This document shows, piece by piece, positions 44,294 through 52,451 of a stretch of 64,000 nt of DNA. Every line of letters begins with the position of its first letter. Position 1 is the first letter of the stretch. The notes beneath the pieces were generated by a model. That model made no database searches and was not told the origin of the DNA. It saw nothing but the letters and a program-made list of their open reading frames with translations. Source of the stretch: Lachnospiraceae bacterium (GTDB taxonomy: Bacteria > Bacillota > Clostridia > Lachnospirales > Anaerotignaceae); contig CAJTKM010000008.1 in the NCBI GenBank assembly GCA_910576545.1, positions 1-64,000 of the forward strand, given 5' to 3'. The translations under genes were made by a program, and so were the position numbers.

Positions 44294-44528
44294 CCTCATC
44301 CCCCGTTTCCACAAATATTCTTTCGCCCTCGCCACGCCGCAGAGCAACGCGGAATCCGCGCAGAGATACCAGTATCGGACTGCCGAAGGGCGAGAGCCTT
44401 TCACAAAATATTTCCGTTCCCGGGACAAAGCCCAGCGCGAAAAGCCTGTGGCTGAGCGCACCGTCACCTTCTGTCCGCAGGACTATGGCGCGGCTGCCCG
44501 GACGGAGCCTGCTTAATCTTGTCCTCAT
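44268..44528 (-). CDS. feoA: Ferrous iron transport protein A
   Basis: The 86-residue SH3-like protein binds and tunes FeoB. LRPGSRAIVLR, the SHRLFALGFVPGTEI stretch and RGFRVALRRGEGERI are typical. The last 26 nt overlap the feoB start. No classical Fur box was found in the short region to the divergent protease gene. Confidence 0.85.
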   Translation of the reverse strand: MRTRLSRLRPGSRAIVLRTEGDGALSHRLFALGFVPGTEIFCERLSPFGSPILVSLRGFRVALRRGEGERIFVETGDEDENHSTCG

Positions 44529-44653
44529 TTGCCATCCCTTCCATATATATGCGCATTAAGAAAGTTTTAAGAAACTTTTCGGGCGGAATGCCGCCGGATA
44601 TGGTATACTGAAAGACAGGTACACAAGGCAGAACAGAAAAAGGACGTGATTTT

Positions 44654-45913
44654 ATCAAACGGACATTACAGGGAATATCCCTTTTTACAGCATTGCTTGC
44701 GCTTTCGGCACAGCCCGCGTTTGCTGCGGTGAACGTCACGCTGGACGGCGTGCCGCTGGCGTTTGAAGCCGCGCCGGTAATAGAAAACGGGCGGGTGATG
44801 GCGCCAATGCGCGGCATATTGCAGCCGCTGGGTTATACGGTGCAGTGGAACGAAGCGGAACAGACCGTTCTGGCGGAAAAAAACGGCGTTTCCATTTCTC
44901 TGCCGATTGGCAGGGATACGGCAGTTGTGAACGGCAGCACAGTGCCGCTGGACGCGCCCGCGCGCATTATACAAGAACGGACGTTTGTCCCTCTGCGTTT
45001 TCTGGCGGAGCACAGCGGCGCGCAGGTGCTTTGGGACGGCTCAACAGAAACGGTTTCCATACATTCCGCCATTGCCGATGACCCAACAGAGCGGATGAAG
45101 GAATCGGCGGTGTATATCCAGACGAATAAAATGCAGGGCAGCGGCATTGTGCTGTCTGCGGACGGGCTGATAGCCACAAATTTCCATGTGCTGGAAAACG
45201 CCTCAACTGCACAGTTCGTGTTTCATGACGGTTCGATTTATCAGGGGAATGCAGTTGTTGTGGGATTGTCCCCGCAGGAGGATATCGCGCTGGTGCGTAT
45301 CGGCAGGACAGGGCTGACGCCCGCAGCGCCCGCCACAGATGTGCGGCAGGGGGAAGCAGTTTATGCCGTTGGTTCCCCGGGCGGCAAACGGAACATTGTT
45401 AACAGCGGCATTGTGCAGGGATTTGACAGGGATGTGATTTCCGCAACGGCAGAAATTGGGCATGGCAGCAGCGGCGGCGGGTTGTTCAACGCCTCCGGCG
45501 GGCTGGTCGGCATAACCTCGTCTTTCGGGGAAGGGCAGTATTTTTCCATTCCCATTGCGCGGGTGCTGGCGGTTCCGCAAAACCTTTCCATACCGCTGAG
45601 CGAAATGAAAACGTATGACTATACGCCGGATGCGCCGCAGAATCTGCGCTGTGAGCTGGACGAAAACGGCTATGCCAATGTTTCATGGTCGCCGGTGTAT
45701 GGCGCGGAGTATTATACTGTTTACACATCTGCAACGGCGGACGGTGAATTCCGGCCGCTGAAAAATAATACGCTGGGCGGCGAAAAGTGGTATTGGGGTT
45801 TCCCGCAGGCATTTGGGATTACTTCCCGAAACGGCGAATCCATTTATGTTAAGGTTTCCGCCACTGTAAACGGAAAGGAAACGCCGCAGAGCGAAACACT
45901 GAAGGTAAGCTGA
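44654..45913 (+). CDS. Exported trypsin-like serine protease with stalk domain, apparent ATC start
   Basis: The 419-residue protein has a signal peptide (KRTLQGISLFTALLALSAQPAFA), a copper amine oxidase N-like stalk domain (about 25-137), an S1C/HtrA-type protease domain (about 145-305) and a C-terminal fibronectin III-like domain (about 320-415). The triad is His178 in TNFHVL, Asp210 in EDIALV and Ser273 in GSSGGG. AAGGA lies 9 nt before an ATC at 44654; no ATG, GTG or TTG fits the frame between the stop at 44609 and a TTG at 44693 that would cut the signal peptide. No PDZ domain is seen. Confidence 0.75.
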   Translation: MKRTLQGISLFTALLALSAQPAFAAVNVTLDGVPLAFEAAPVIENGRVMAPMRGILQPLGYTVQWNEAEQTVLAEKNGVSISLPIGRDTAVVNGSTVPLDAPARIIQERTFVPLRFLAEHSGAQVLWDGSTETVSIHSAIADDPTERMKESAVYIQTNKMQGSGIVLSADGLIATNFHVLENASTAQFVFHDGSIYQGNAVVVGLSPQEDIALVRIGRTGLTPAAPATDVRQGEAVYAVGSPGGKRNIVNSGIVQGFDRDVISATAEIGHGSSGGGLFNASGGLVGITSSFGEGQYFSIPIARVLAVPQNLSIPLSEMKTYDYTPDAPQNLRCELDENGYANVSWSPVYGAEYYTVYTSATADGEFRPLKNNTLGGEKWYWGFPQAFGITSRNGESIYVKVSATVNGKETPQSETLKVS

Positions 45914-45932
45914 AAATTTGGAGGTGTTGGAA

Positions 45933-46442
45933 ATGTTTCGGGAAATGAGGAGGAAAAGACAGCAGTTAAGCCCTGCGGAATGTGAGGAAATTCTGCGCCG
46001 GGGGACTTCCGGCGTGCTGGCGGCGGAGGGGGACGACGGGTATCCCTATGCTGTGCCGCTCAGTTATGTTTATGAGGACGGAAGGCTTTATTTCCACTGC
46101 GCGAAGGCGGGGCATAAGCTGGACGCTGTGCGGCGGAATAAGAAGGTATCTTTCTGCGTGATTGACAGGGACACCATTGTGCCGGAGGAATATACCAGCT
46201 ATTTCCGCAGCGTTATTGTTTTCGGGGAAATGCGCATTTTGGAAGATGAAGCGGAAAAATGGAGTGCAATGGAGCGGCTTTCCCTGAAATATGCGCCGGA
46301 GGACAGTCCGGAAAACCGCCGCAGGGCAATCGAAAAGGACTGGGCGCCGCTCTGCGTTCTGGAACTTGCCGTTGTGCATATGAGCGGCAAAGAGGCGATT
46401 GAGCTGGTGCGGGAAAAGGAAAAGAATTCATTAAACCGTTAA
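45933..46442 (+). CDS. Pyridoxamine 5'-phosphate oxidase-like flavin protein
   Basis: The 169-residue protein shows the split-barrel FMN fold of Pnp-ox/NimA-like proteins: GTSGVLAAEGDDGYPYAVPLSY (about 24-45), LYFHCAKAGHKLDAV and SVIVFGEMRIL. Members reduce nitroaromatics or bind flavin/heme; the substrate is unknown. GGAGGTG lies before the ATG at 45933. It follows the protease by 19 bp and is probably co-transcribed. Confidence 0.8.
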   Translation: MFREMRRKRQQLSPAECEEILRRGTSGVLAAEGDDGYPYAVPLSYVYEDGRLYFHCAKAGHKLDAVRRNKKVSFCVIDRDTIVPEEYTSYFRSVIVFGEMRILEDEAEKWSAMERLSLKYAPEDSPENRRRAIEKDWAPLCVLELAVVHMSGKEAIELVREKEKNSLNR

Positions 46443-46466
46443 CCGGACAAGTCTTGTCTTACAACT

Positions 46467-46530
46467 GAGGGCGTAAATTGTATTATTTCAAAAACATGAT
46501 GGAATTTTACTTTACGCGCCCTCTTTTTTT
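46467..46530 (+). terminator. Terminator between the flavin protein and CoA-transferase genes
   Basis: GAGGGCGTAAA (46467-46477) pairs with TTTACGCGCCCTC (46511-46523), followed by seven T. A TAAAAT box at about 46535 behind it may start the next transcript. Confidence 0.75.
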
Positions 46531-46623
46531 GTGCTAAAATACAGAGGAAAGTTGGTACTCTGTATACATGAGCGGTATTTCAGACAAATCTCCGCGGCTG
46601 GGAAAAAAGGAAAGGTGAGAGCG

Positions 46624-47931
46624 ATGAACAAATTTCAGGAAATGTATCAGGCAAAAAAGAAAACGCCCGAAGAAGTGGCGATGTATGTAAAATCCGGCGA
46701 TGTATGTGCCTGCCCGACCTGCTTGGAGGAGCCTACGGCGATTTGTGCAGCTGTTGCGGAACGCGCGCGCCGCGGTGAACTGACAGGCGTTGTCCACCAT
46801 GCGACGCTGTCCGCGAAGGGCGGGGAATTTATGAACCCGGAGTTGAAAGGAAAATATGACTATGTTTCCTGGTTCACAGGCGGGGCTGGCCGGAAAGCGA
46901 TACAGCAGGGCCATTATACCTATATCCCCAACAGTTACAGCACGATTCCCGGCTACTGGCGTGAAATCCAGCCGCGTCTGGATGTTTTCTATGCGGAGGT
47001 TTCCCCGATGGACAAACACGGCTATTTCAGCTGCGGCATGTCCGGCGCGGAAGTTCCGGCAATGAAGAGCAAAGCGGCTATTATCCTGCTTGACGTAAAC
47101 GATAAAATGCCCCGCGTAATGGGGAATAACTTTATACATATTTCCGAGGTTACCGCGCTTTGCGAATCCTCCAGAGAACTGCTGACGCTTGAGGCTGCTC
47201 CTTTGACGGAAGTGGACAAAAAAATCGGCCAGATGATTGCGGACGAAGTACCCAACGGCGCAACGCTCCAGCTGGGTATCGGCGGCATTCCCAATGCGGT
47301 AGGCGTGCTTTTGCAGGATAAACGGGATCTGGGTATCCATACGGAAATGTTCACCGACAGCATGGTTGACCTGATCACCTGCGGCGCGGTTACGAATATG
47401 AAGAAGCCTATCAACGTTGGCAAGACCATTGCCACGCTGGCATGGGGCACAAAGAAAATGTACGATTACATGGACGATAACCCTGCGTTTGAGATGCATC
47501 CGGTAGATTATACCAACGATCCGAACGTGATTGGTATGCACGATAATTTTATTTCCGTAAACGCATGCGTGGAGATCGACCTGTTCGGTCAGGTCTGCGC
47601 GGAAAGCCTTGGTACGCTGCATTACAGCGGCTCCGGCGGACAGGTGGACTTTGTGCGCGGCGCGAACCTTTCCAAAGGCGGCAAAGGCTTCATTGCGATG
47701 ACTTCTACGGCGAAAAACGGCACGATTTCCAAAATCAAGCCTATCCTGACGCCTGGCTCCATCGTAACAACGAGCAAAAACGAAGTAGATTTCCTTGTTA
47801 CGGAGCATAACATTGTGCGGCTGAAAGGCCAGACGGCAAGCGAACGTGCGAAAATGATAATTTCCCTTGCTGCGCCTGAGTTCCGCGAAGAGCTGGAATT
47901 TGAAGCGAAGAAAATGAATCTGATTATCTAA
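46624..47931 (+). CDS. Acetyl-CoA hydrolase/transferase family CoA-transferase
   Basis: The 435-residue enzyme is of the class I type that moves CoA between acyl-CoA and acetate (butyryl-CoA:acetate or 4-hydroxybutyrate CoA-transferase branch). LQLGIGGIPNAVGVLL, HTEMFTDSMVDL, MHDNFISVNACVEIDLFGQVCAE and YSGSGGQVDFVRGA are conserved. Length fits. It is a single gene with terminators on both sides. It would yield acetyl-CoA and short-chain acids in amino-acid or sugar fermentation. Substrate choice between butyryl-, propionyl- and 4-hydroxybutyryl-CoA cannot be decided here. Confidence 0.88.
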   Translation: MNKFQEMYQAKKKTPEEVAMYVKSGDVCACPTCLEEPTAICAAVAERARRGELTGVVHHATLSAKGGEFMNPELKGKYDYVSWFTGGAGRKAIQQGHYTYIPNSYSTIPGYWREIQPRLDVFYAEVSPMDKHGYFSCGMSGAEVPAMKSKAAIILLDVNDKMPRVMGNNFIHISEVTALCESSRELLTLEAAPLTEVDKKIGQMIADEVPNGATLQLGIGGIPNAVGVLLQDKRDLGIHTEMFTDSMVDLITCGAVTNMKKPINVGKTIATLAWGTKKMYDYMDDNPAFEMHPVDYTNDPNVIGMHDNFISVNACVEIDLFGQVCAESLGTLHYSGSGGQVDFVRGANLSKGGKGFIAMTSTAKNGTISKIKPILTPGSIVTTSKNEVDFLVTEHNIVRLKGQTASERAKMIISLAAPEFREELEFEAKKMNLII

Positions 47932-47936
47932 ACCAT

Positions 47937-47983
47937 AAAAAGCCCCTTTGAGATGGATCTGTCCATGGAAAAGGGGCTTTTCT
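47937..47983. terminator. Bidirectional terminator between the CoA-transferase and comEB
   Basis: AAAAAGCCCCTTT (47937-47949) pairs with AAAAGGGGCTTTT, with A and T runs on both sides. Confidence 0.85.
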
Positions 47984-48015
47984 CTGTTCTGGCTGTGTTT
48001 TGGGAACAAGGTCAG

Positions 48016-48459
48016 TCAGTCCATCACGACAATTTCTATCCCTGCCTCCTCAATGATGCTGCGGGAAAGTTCATCGGGGTATTCGCCTTTATGTACGATG
48101 CGGACGATGCCTGCATTGACGAGCATTTTGGCGCAGATGACGCAGGGCTGAAGTGTGATGTATATGGTGCAGCCTTCTGTGCTGACGCCGATTTTTGCCG
48201 CCTGTATGATGGCGTTCTGTTCGGCGTGCAATGCGCGGCAGAGCTCATGCCTCTGGCCGGAAGGGATGCCCAGACGTTCGCGTTCACAGCCGCCGATTTC
48301 CGTACAATGGCGCAGGCCGGAAGGTGCGCCGTTATAGCCTGTTGTTATGATACGGTTTTCGCGGACAATGACCGCGCCGACCTGCCGGCGAAGACAGGTG
48401 GAGCGTGTTTTTACGATTTCCGCTATCTGCATAAAGTACTCGTCCCAGCTTACTCTCAT
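48016..48459 (-). CDS. comEB: dCMP deaminase
   Basis: The 147-residue zinc enzyme converts dCMP to dUMP for dTMP synthesis. The zinc motif HAEQNAI (His78, Glu80) and PCVICAK (Cys106, Cys109) are intact, and GAPSGLRHC and [10 protein letters not shown] are typical of dCMP deaminases. AGGAGG precedes the ATG. It is not next to competence genes. Three REP-like repeats lie upstream. Confidence 0.9.
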   Translation of the reverse strand: MRVSWDEYFMQIAEIVKTRSTCLRRQVGAVIVRENRIITTGYNGAPSGLRHCTEIGGCERERLGIPSGQRHELCRALHAEQNAIIQAAKIGVSTEGCTIYITLQPCVICAKMLVNAGIVRIVHKGEYPDELSRSIIEEAGIEIVVMD

Positions 48460-48476
48460 TTTTATTCCTCCTAAAG

Positions 48477-48851
48477 ATTTTAAGACCGCGGGACTCTGTC
48501 CCGCACCCTACAAGGGCTTTCAGCCTTTGACCCATTTTCAGCCGCACATTCATGCGCCTGTAGGCTTGTTCGAGTTTTTCGATATGCACAGGAGGTTCTC
48601 TCTGTACAGTTATCCCCAAAACATAATTTTACCTCCCAAAGGCCGCAAAACCGGGGGACGGAGTCCTCTGGGGCACCCTGCAAGGGCTTTCAGCCCTTGA
48701 CCCGTTTTCAGCCGCGCATTTGTGCGTCTGTGGGCATATATATTACCAACCAGGCAGTTCCAGACGCATGAAATGCGGCTGGCAATACAGTTTAGGGTCA
48801 AGCCCTTTTCAAAGGGCTTGCAGGGGGTTGGGGACGGTGTCCCCAAGGTCT
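48477..48851. repeat. Cluster of three REP-like repeats (family A)
   Basis: Two inverted copies (48477-48560 and 48640-48735) and one direct copy (48765-48851) fill the gap between DUF951 and comEB genes. Each has the AAGGTCTT end, the GGGGAC/GTCCCC dyad and the GTCAAGCCC...GGGCTTGC hairpin. Both inverted copies continue into similar GCCGCRCATTYRTGCG flanks. No gene was found in the 392 bp. Confidence 0.8.
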
Positions 48852-49037
48852 TTACTCCTCTTTTGGCAGTATCTTTTTGACGTTTTTCTCGAACTTTACG
48901 CGTGGCAGCATAACCATATGCCCACAGCCGCAGCATTTGATGCGGAAATCAATGCCTGTACGCAGTATTTCCCACTGCACAGACCCGCAGGGGTGTTTTT
49001 TCTTCATCTGCACAATATCTCCAATGGCAAAATCCAT
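48852..49037 (-). CDS. DUF951 family protein
   Basis: The 61-residue protein reads FAIGDIVQMKKKHPCGSVQWEI and a CCGCGHMVMLPRVKFEK end. It is the full family length and almost invariant in Firmicutes. Three Cys suggest a zinc site. It follows the MscS gene by 3 bp, the usual pairing, but its role is unknown. Confidence 0.85.
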   Translation of the reverse strand: MDFAIGDIVQMKKKHPCGSVQWEILRTGIDFRIKCCGCGHMVMLPRVKFEKNVKKILPKEE

Positions 49038-49040
49038 GTC

Positions 49041-49925
49041 TTATGCCTCCTTTTCCTGCACAATATGAATGGTACGCTGTGGGAACGGGATATCAATGCC
49101 CTCCTTGTCGAACCGGTTCTTAATCCGGCGGCGCAGTTCTGCCTCCACAGCGGGGCTGGTCTTTATCTTGCATTTTGCAACGACTTTGATTGTCACGGCG
49201 GAATCATCCAACCCTGTAACACCGGCGACAACGGGCGTTTCCAGAACGCTTTCCATATCCGATGTTTTCTGCATTTCGTCCGTCAAAACGGCGATGGCAT
49301 GGTCGATGCTTTCTCCGTAGGCAATGCCGACGGTAACAATGGCGTTGATGTAATCCCGGCAGAGGTTCGTGACTGTGCCGACGGAGCCGTTCGGAATGAT
49401 GTGGACACAGCCCTGCACATCGCGCAGCTTTGTGGAGCGCAGTGTAACGCTCTCTACGGTGCCTGTGACGCCCTGTATGGTAACAATATCGCCGACTGCG
49501 TAGTTATCTTCAAAAAGAATGAAAAACCCGCCCAGCATATCCGTTGCGATGCCCTGCGCGCCCAGACCGATGGCGACAGATGCCGCACTGGCAACTACGA
49601 CAAGGGAACTGGACGGCACTCCGAGATAATTGAGAATGGAGAATATGCCGATAAAGTAAACAGCGTATTTTAAGACGCTGCAAATGATGGAATTTAATGT
49701 GTTTGCTTTTCGTTCCGTGATAGGCATATACTGCTTTTTTGTCTGCCTTTGCAGGAAGCTTTTTACAACCCTGCTGGAAACGCGAATCAGAATCCAGCAG
49801 AGCACAAGCGTGCCAATGATTTGCAGTAGCCTGGTACATATAGGCCTGATGGCTGAAGGCAAAAAGAATAATACCCAGTCCATTATCCAGTCCATTATAT
49901 CTACAGATGTTACAGCAGTTTCCAT
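49041..49925 (-). CDS. Small-conductance mechanosensitive channel (MscS family)
   Basis: The 294-residue channel opens when membrane tension rises and releases solutes. Three N-terminal helices (about 20-50, 75-100, 105-125), the pore helix ASVAIGLGAQGIATDMLGGFFI and the beta domain FEDNYAVGDIVTI with PNGSVGTVTN are present. It is 3 bp from the peptidase C26 gene on one side and 3 bp from DUF951 on the other, forming a three-gene operon. Confidence 0.9.
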   Translation of the reverse strand: METAVTSVDIMDWIMDWVLFFLPSAIRPICTRLLQIIGTLVLCWILIRVSSRVVKSFLQRQTKKQYMPITERKANTLNSIICSVLKYAVYFIGIFSILNYLGVPSSSLVVVASAASVAIGLGAQGIATDMLGGFFILFEDNYAVGDIVTIQGVTGTVESVTLRSTKLRDVQGCVHIIPNGSVGTVTNLCRDYINAIVTVGIAYGESIDHAIAVLTDEMQKTSDMESVLETPVVAGVTGLDDSAVTIKVVAKCKIKTSPAVEAELRRRIKNRFDKEGIDIPFPQRTIHIVQEKEA

Positions 49926-49927
49926 AG

Positions 49928-50650
49928 TTAAATAAACCTCCTCTGGTTTTGTCCGCCCGCCGCCCGCACAAAGGCGGAAAACAGCAGGCCCTGTTCTTTG
50001 GCGTCCATTGCTTCGGGGTGCCACTGCACGCCCAGCACAAAGGGCGCATTTTCCCGTTCAACAGCCTCAATAATGCCGTCGGGGCTGTGCGCCGCAACAG
50101 AAAAACCCTCCCCCAGCTGTGCGACTGCCTGATGATGGAAGGAATTGACGGCGACGCGTTTTTTGCCCCAAAGCGCGGCAAGCAGGCTGTTTTCCAGCGG
50201 CAGGACGCTGTGCGTACCATGTGGACGGGGAGCCTGTTGGCTGTGCTTGAGCGTTGAGCCGGTCTGTGCGGGAATGTCCTGATAAATCGTGCCGCCAGCG
50301 GCGATATTCATGACCTGCATGCCCCGGCAGATGCCAAACAGGGGCAGGCCCGATTCCAGCGCGGCGCGGCAGAGCGTAAGCTCAAAGCTGTCCCGCAGGG
50401 GTGAGATTTCTCCGTTTTGACGGAGGGGTTCCTCGCCGAACAAAAGCGGGTCGATATCGCCGCCGCCGGACAGGAGGATGCCGTCCAAAAAATCCGGCAG
50501 GGCGTCCGGTCCTGTTTCCGGCTCTGCGGAGGGGAACAGCAGTACAGGCGTGCCGCCTGCGGATTCTATGGCGGCGGTGTAATCCCGATGGAGGGAAAAC
50601 AGCCCTGTTTCGTGGGTAAAGTTTGGTGTAATACCTATGACTGGCTTCAT
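49928..50650 (-). CDS. Class I glutamine amidotransferase, gamma-glutamyl hydrolase type (peptidase C26, PuuD-like)
   Basis: The 240-residue enzyme has the nucleophile Cys in FGICRGMQVMNIAAGG, His in GVQWHPE and a Glu two residues on. ILLSGGGDIDPLLFGEE is typical of the gamma-glutamyl-GABA hydrolase group. It cleaves gamma-glutamyl compounds; the natural substrate is uncertain. GAGGTG precedes the ATG at 50650. First gene of the operon with mscS and DUF951. Confidence 0.85.
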   Translation of the reverse strand: MKPVIGITPNFTHETGLFSLHRDYTAAIESAGGTPVLLFPSAEPETGPDALPDFLDGILLSGGGDIDPLLFGEEPLRQNGEISPLRDSFELTLCRAALESGLPLFGICRGMQVMNIAAGGTIYQDIPAQTGSTLKHSQQAPRPHGTHSVLPLENSLLAALWGKKRVAVNSFHHQAVAQLGEGFSVAAHSPDGIIEAVERENAPFVLGVQWHPEAMDAKEQGLLFSAFVRAAGGQNQRRFI

Positions 50651-50741
50651 GCGGTGCACCTCAATGCGATTGCTTTAATAACAGTATACAAAAGGAAGGG
50701 GAATTTTGCAATGCCGGACAGCGAAACTTTTTGCGACGTGC

Positions 50742-50770
50742 TTGCCCTGTTTTGCGGTGTATGGTATGAT
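50742..50770 (+). promoter_or_regulatory. Promoter of the MTA/SAH nucleosidase gene
   Basis: TTGCCC (50742-50747) and TATGAT (50765-50770) are 17 bp apart with an extended TGG. Confidence 0.65.
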
Positions 50771-50857
50771 GAAAAAAACTGGTTTTTGCTTCCGGACGCA
50801 CTTGTGTGTCCGGAGATAAAGTTTCGTTTTTTGGCTTTAAGAATTAGGAGGCGTGGC

Positions 50858-51574
50858 ATGAAAACGATTGGCATTATTGGCGCGATGGCGGAAGAAATCG
50901 CGCACCTGAAGGAAAAACTGCACCAGGTTACAACGGTAAAAGCCGCAGGGTTGGAATATTTCCATGGCAGCTATGGCGGAAATAACATCGTGCTGGTGGT
51001 GAGCGGCATCGGTAAGGTGAACGCGGCTGTCTGCACGCAGGCGATGATTGACCGCTTCGATGTGGACTGTGTGATTAACACAGGTGTGGCAGGCGGCCTG
51101 ATGGACGGTCTGCACATCGGCGATATCCTGATTTCCGCAGACGCTGTGCAGCATGACATGGACACTTCTGCTTTGGGTGACCCTGTCGCCACGATTCCCC
51201 GATTGTCGGAAAGTTATTTTCCGGCAGATGCGGGGTTGATTCGGCTTGCACAGGAGGCAGCCGCCGAGTCGGACGAGGAATATCAGGTGGTCGTGGGACG
51301 CGTTGCCAGCGGCGACCAGTTTATCGGCACAAAGGCGGGCAAGGAACGTATCCGCAGTATTGTGCAGGGCGACTGTGCCGAGATGGAGGGCGCGGCAATC
51401 GCGCACGCCTGCTGGCTGAACGGCACGCCGTTCGTCGTAATCCGTGCGATTTCTGACGATGCAAATGAAGAGGTGGAAATGGATTACGGGCAGTTCAGCA
51501 AAATTGCCGCAAAGCGCAGTGGTGAACTGGTGGAAAAAATGCTTGCCAGAATGTCCGCGCAGACTGAAAATTGA
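50858..51574 (+). CDS. mtnN: 5'-methylthioadenosine/S-adenosylhomocysteine nucleosidase
   Basis: The 238-residue enzyme splits adenine from MTA, SAH and 5'-deoxyadenosine, which matters for radical-SAM-rich anaerobes. IGIIGAMAEEIAHLKE with the proton-donating Glu, VVSGIGKVNAAVCTQ, NTGVAGGL and AEMEGAAIAHAC, followed by RAISDDA with the catalytic Asp, are all there. AGGAGG lies before the ATG at 50858. Confidence 0.93.
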   Translation: MKTIGIIGAMAEEIAHLKEKLHQVTTVKAAGLEYFHGSYGGNNIVLVVSGIGKVNAAVCTQAMIDRFDVDCVINTGVAGGLMDGLHIGDILISADAVQHDMDTSALGDPVATIPRLSESYFPADAGLIRLAQEAAAESDEEYQVVVGRVASGDQFIGTKAGKERIRSIVQGDCAEMEGAAIAHACWLNGTPFVVIRAISDDANEEVEMDYGQFSKIAAKRSGELVEKMLARMSAQTEN

Positions 51575-51620
51575 ACAAAAAAAAGACCGTAAATTTTCTG
51601 TTTCATTTGCGGCAACCCTC

Positions 51621-51649
51621 TTGTAAAGCGGCGGGCGTTACTGTATAAT
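51621..51649 (+). promoter_or_regulatory. Promoter of the gene at 51731
   Basis: TTGTAA (51621-51626) and perfect TATAAT (51644-51649) are 17 bp apart. Confidence 0.75.
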
Positions 51650-51730
51650 GCAATCAGATATATTTGTTTGCGTACAAACAAATCCATACAAGGAAAAATA
51701 CAGACATATCATTTATGAGGAGGAATTTCC

Positions 51731-52198
51731 ATGACTGCAAAAACCCATGGCTACATTACGAAAGAAATTGAATTGGAGCAGATTTATCAGTTTGTGCTGA
51801 AATATTTCGACCCGGAAGCCAAGGTAAACCGTTATGAGAACCGCTTCGGCGAAAGCAATGAAATGGCGATTTATTTTACTTATAAGGGTGAGGAACGCCG
51901 GCTGTTTACCATGATTTACAAGAGCCGTAAATTTTCCAAAAACGGCGAGAAAAACCGTATGGTATTCCTTGACCTGGATTACTGGGGCCACAGCGTAGAA
52001 ATCATGCGTTCTGTGATTTCCTATTTCAGCGGCTGGCTGGATGAGAACGACTGCGACAAGGAAGAAGCATATTTCATTGAGGAGCAGCCGGACGGCGTTG
52101 CGCCCAACATCATCAAGATTACAAGAAAAGAGCTGAACAGACGGCTCGGCGGCATGGTTGTCATCATTGACGATGAGGAAGAAGAAGCAGCAGAATAA
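51731..52198 (+). CDS. Conserved hypothetical protein with acidic tail
   Basis: The 155-residue soluble protein is mixed alpha/beta (YITKEIELEQIYQFVLKYF, then RRLFTMIYKSRKFSKNGEKNRMVFLDLDYWG in pieces) with an all-acidic end (DDEEEEAAE). GGAGGAA and a perfect -10 imply strong expression. No family is recognised. There is no membrane helix, signal or metal motif. Standing alone, it gives no functional hint. Confidence 0.6.
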   Translation: MTAKTHGYITKEIELEQIYQFVLKYFDPEAKVNRYENRFGESNEMAIYFTYKGEERRLFTMIYKSRKFSKNGEKNRMVFLDLDYWGHSVEIMRSVISYFSGWLDENDCDKEEAYFIEEQPDGVAPNIIKITRKELNRRLGGMVVIIDDEEEEAAE

Positions 52199-52299
52199 TG
52201 AAAGAGCGGACAGCGTTTCCCGGGAATGGGGGACGCTGTTTTTACGTGGAGAAGGTGCTGACTGGGGTTATAGTTTTGGGGATTCGGGGGAAAGTAGAT

Positions 52300-52372
52300 T
52301 CAAAGGCACATGAAATGCGCTGGGATAAAATTTAGGGCAGGGGACGGCAGAGCCTCCCTGGCCTTAGAACTT
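52300..52372 (+). repeat. Partial REP-like repeat (family A)
   Basis: GCACATGAAATGCGC is followed by AATTTAGGGCAGGGGACGGCAGAGCCTCCC-type sequence (paraphrased), a worn copy next to MITE copy 3. Confidence 0.5.
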
Positions 52373-52373
52373 A

Positions 52374-52428
52374 TCCGTAAATAAGATGAAGCAGGATGTG
52401 CGCAGATAATTTACGGATAGGTTCTTAA
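52374..52428 (-). repeat. MITE-like element, shortened copy 3
   Basis: The 55 bp contain both termini (TTAGAACTTATCCGTAAATAA and the inverse) with only GATGAAGCAGGATGTGCGCAG left between them, in the orientation opposite to copies 1 and 2. It ends about 24 bp before the prsW start codon. Confidence 0.8.
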
Positions 52429-52451
52429 TCTTTCGGAAAAGGGGGAATTGC

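Noticed and set aside
46534..48009. 491-codon minus-strand frame opposite the CoA-transferase
   Set aside because: Its product has no recognisable domain and spans a terminator. The plus-strand enzyme is certain.
48477..48851. Possible CRISPR array or tRNA cluster from the repeated blocks
   Set aside because: Units are of unequal length, in both orientations and palindromic, without regular spacers. They match the dispersed REP-like family.
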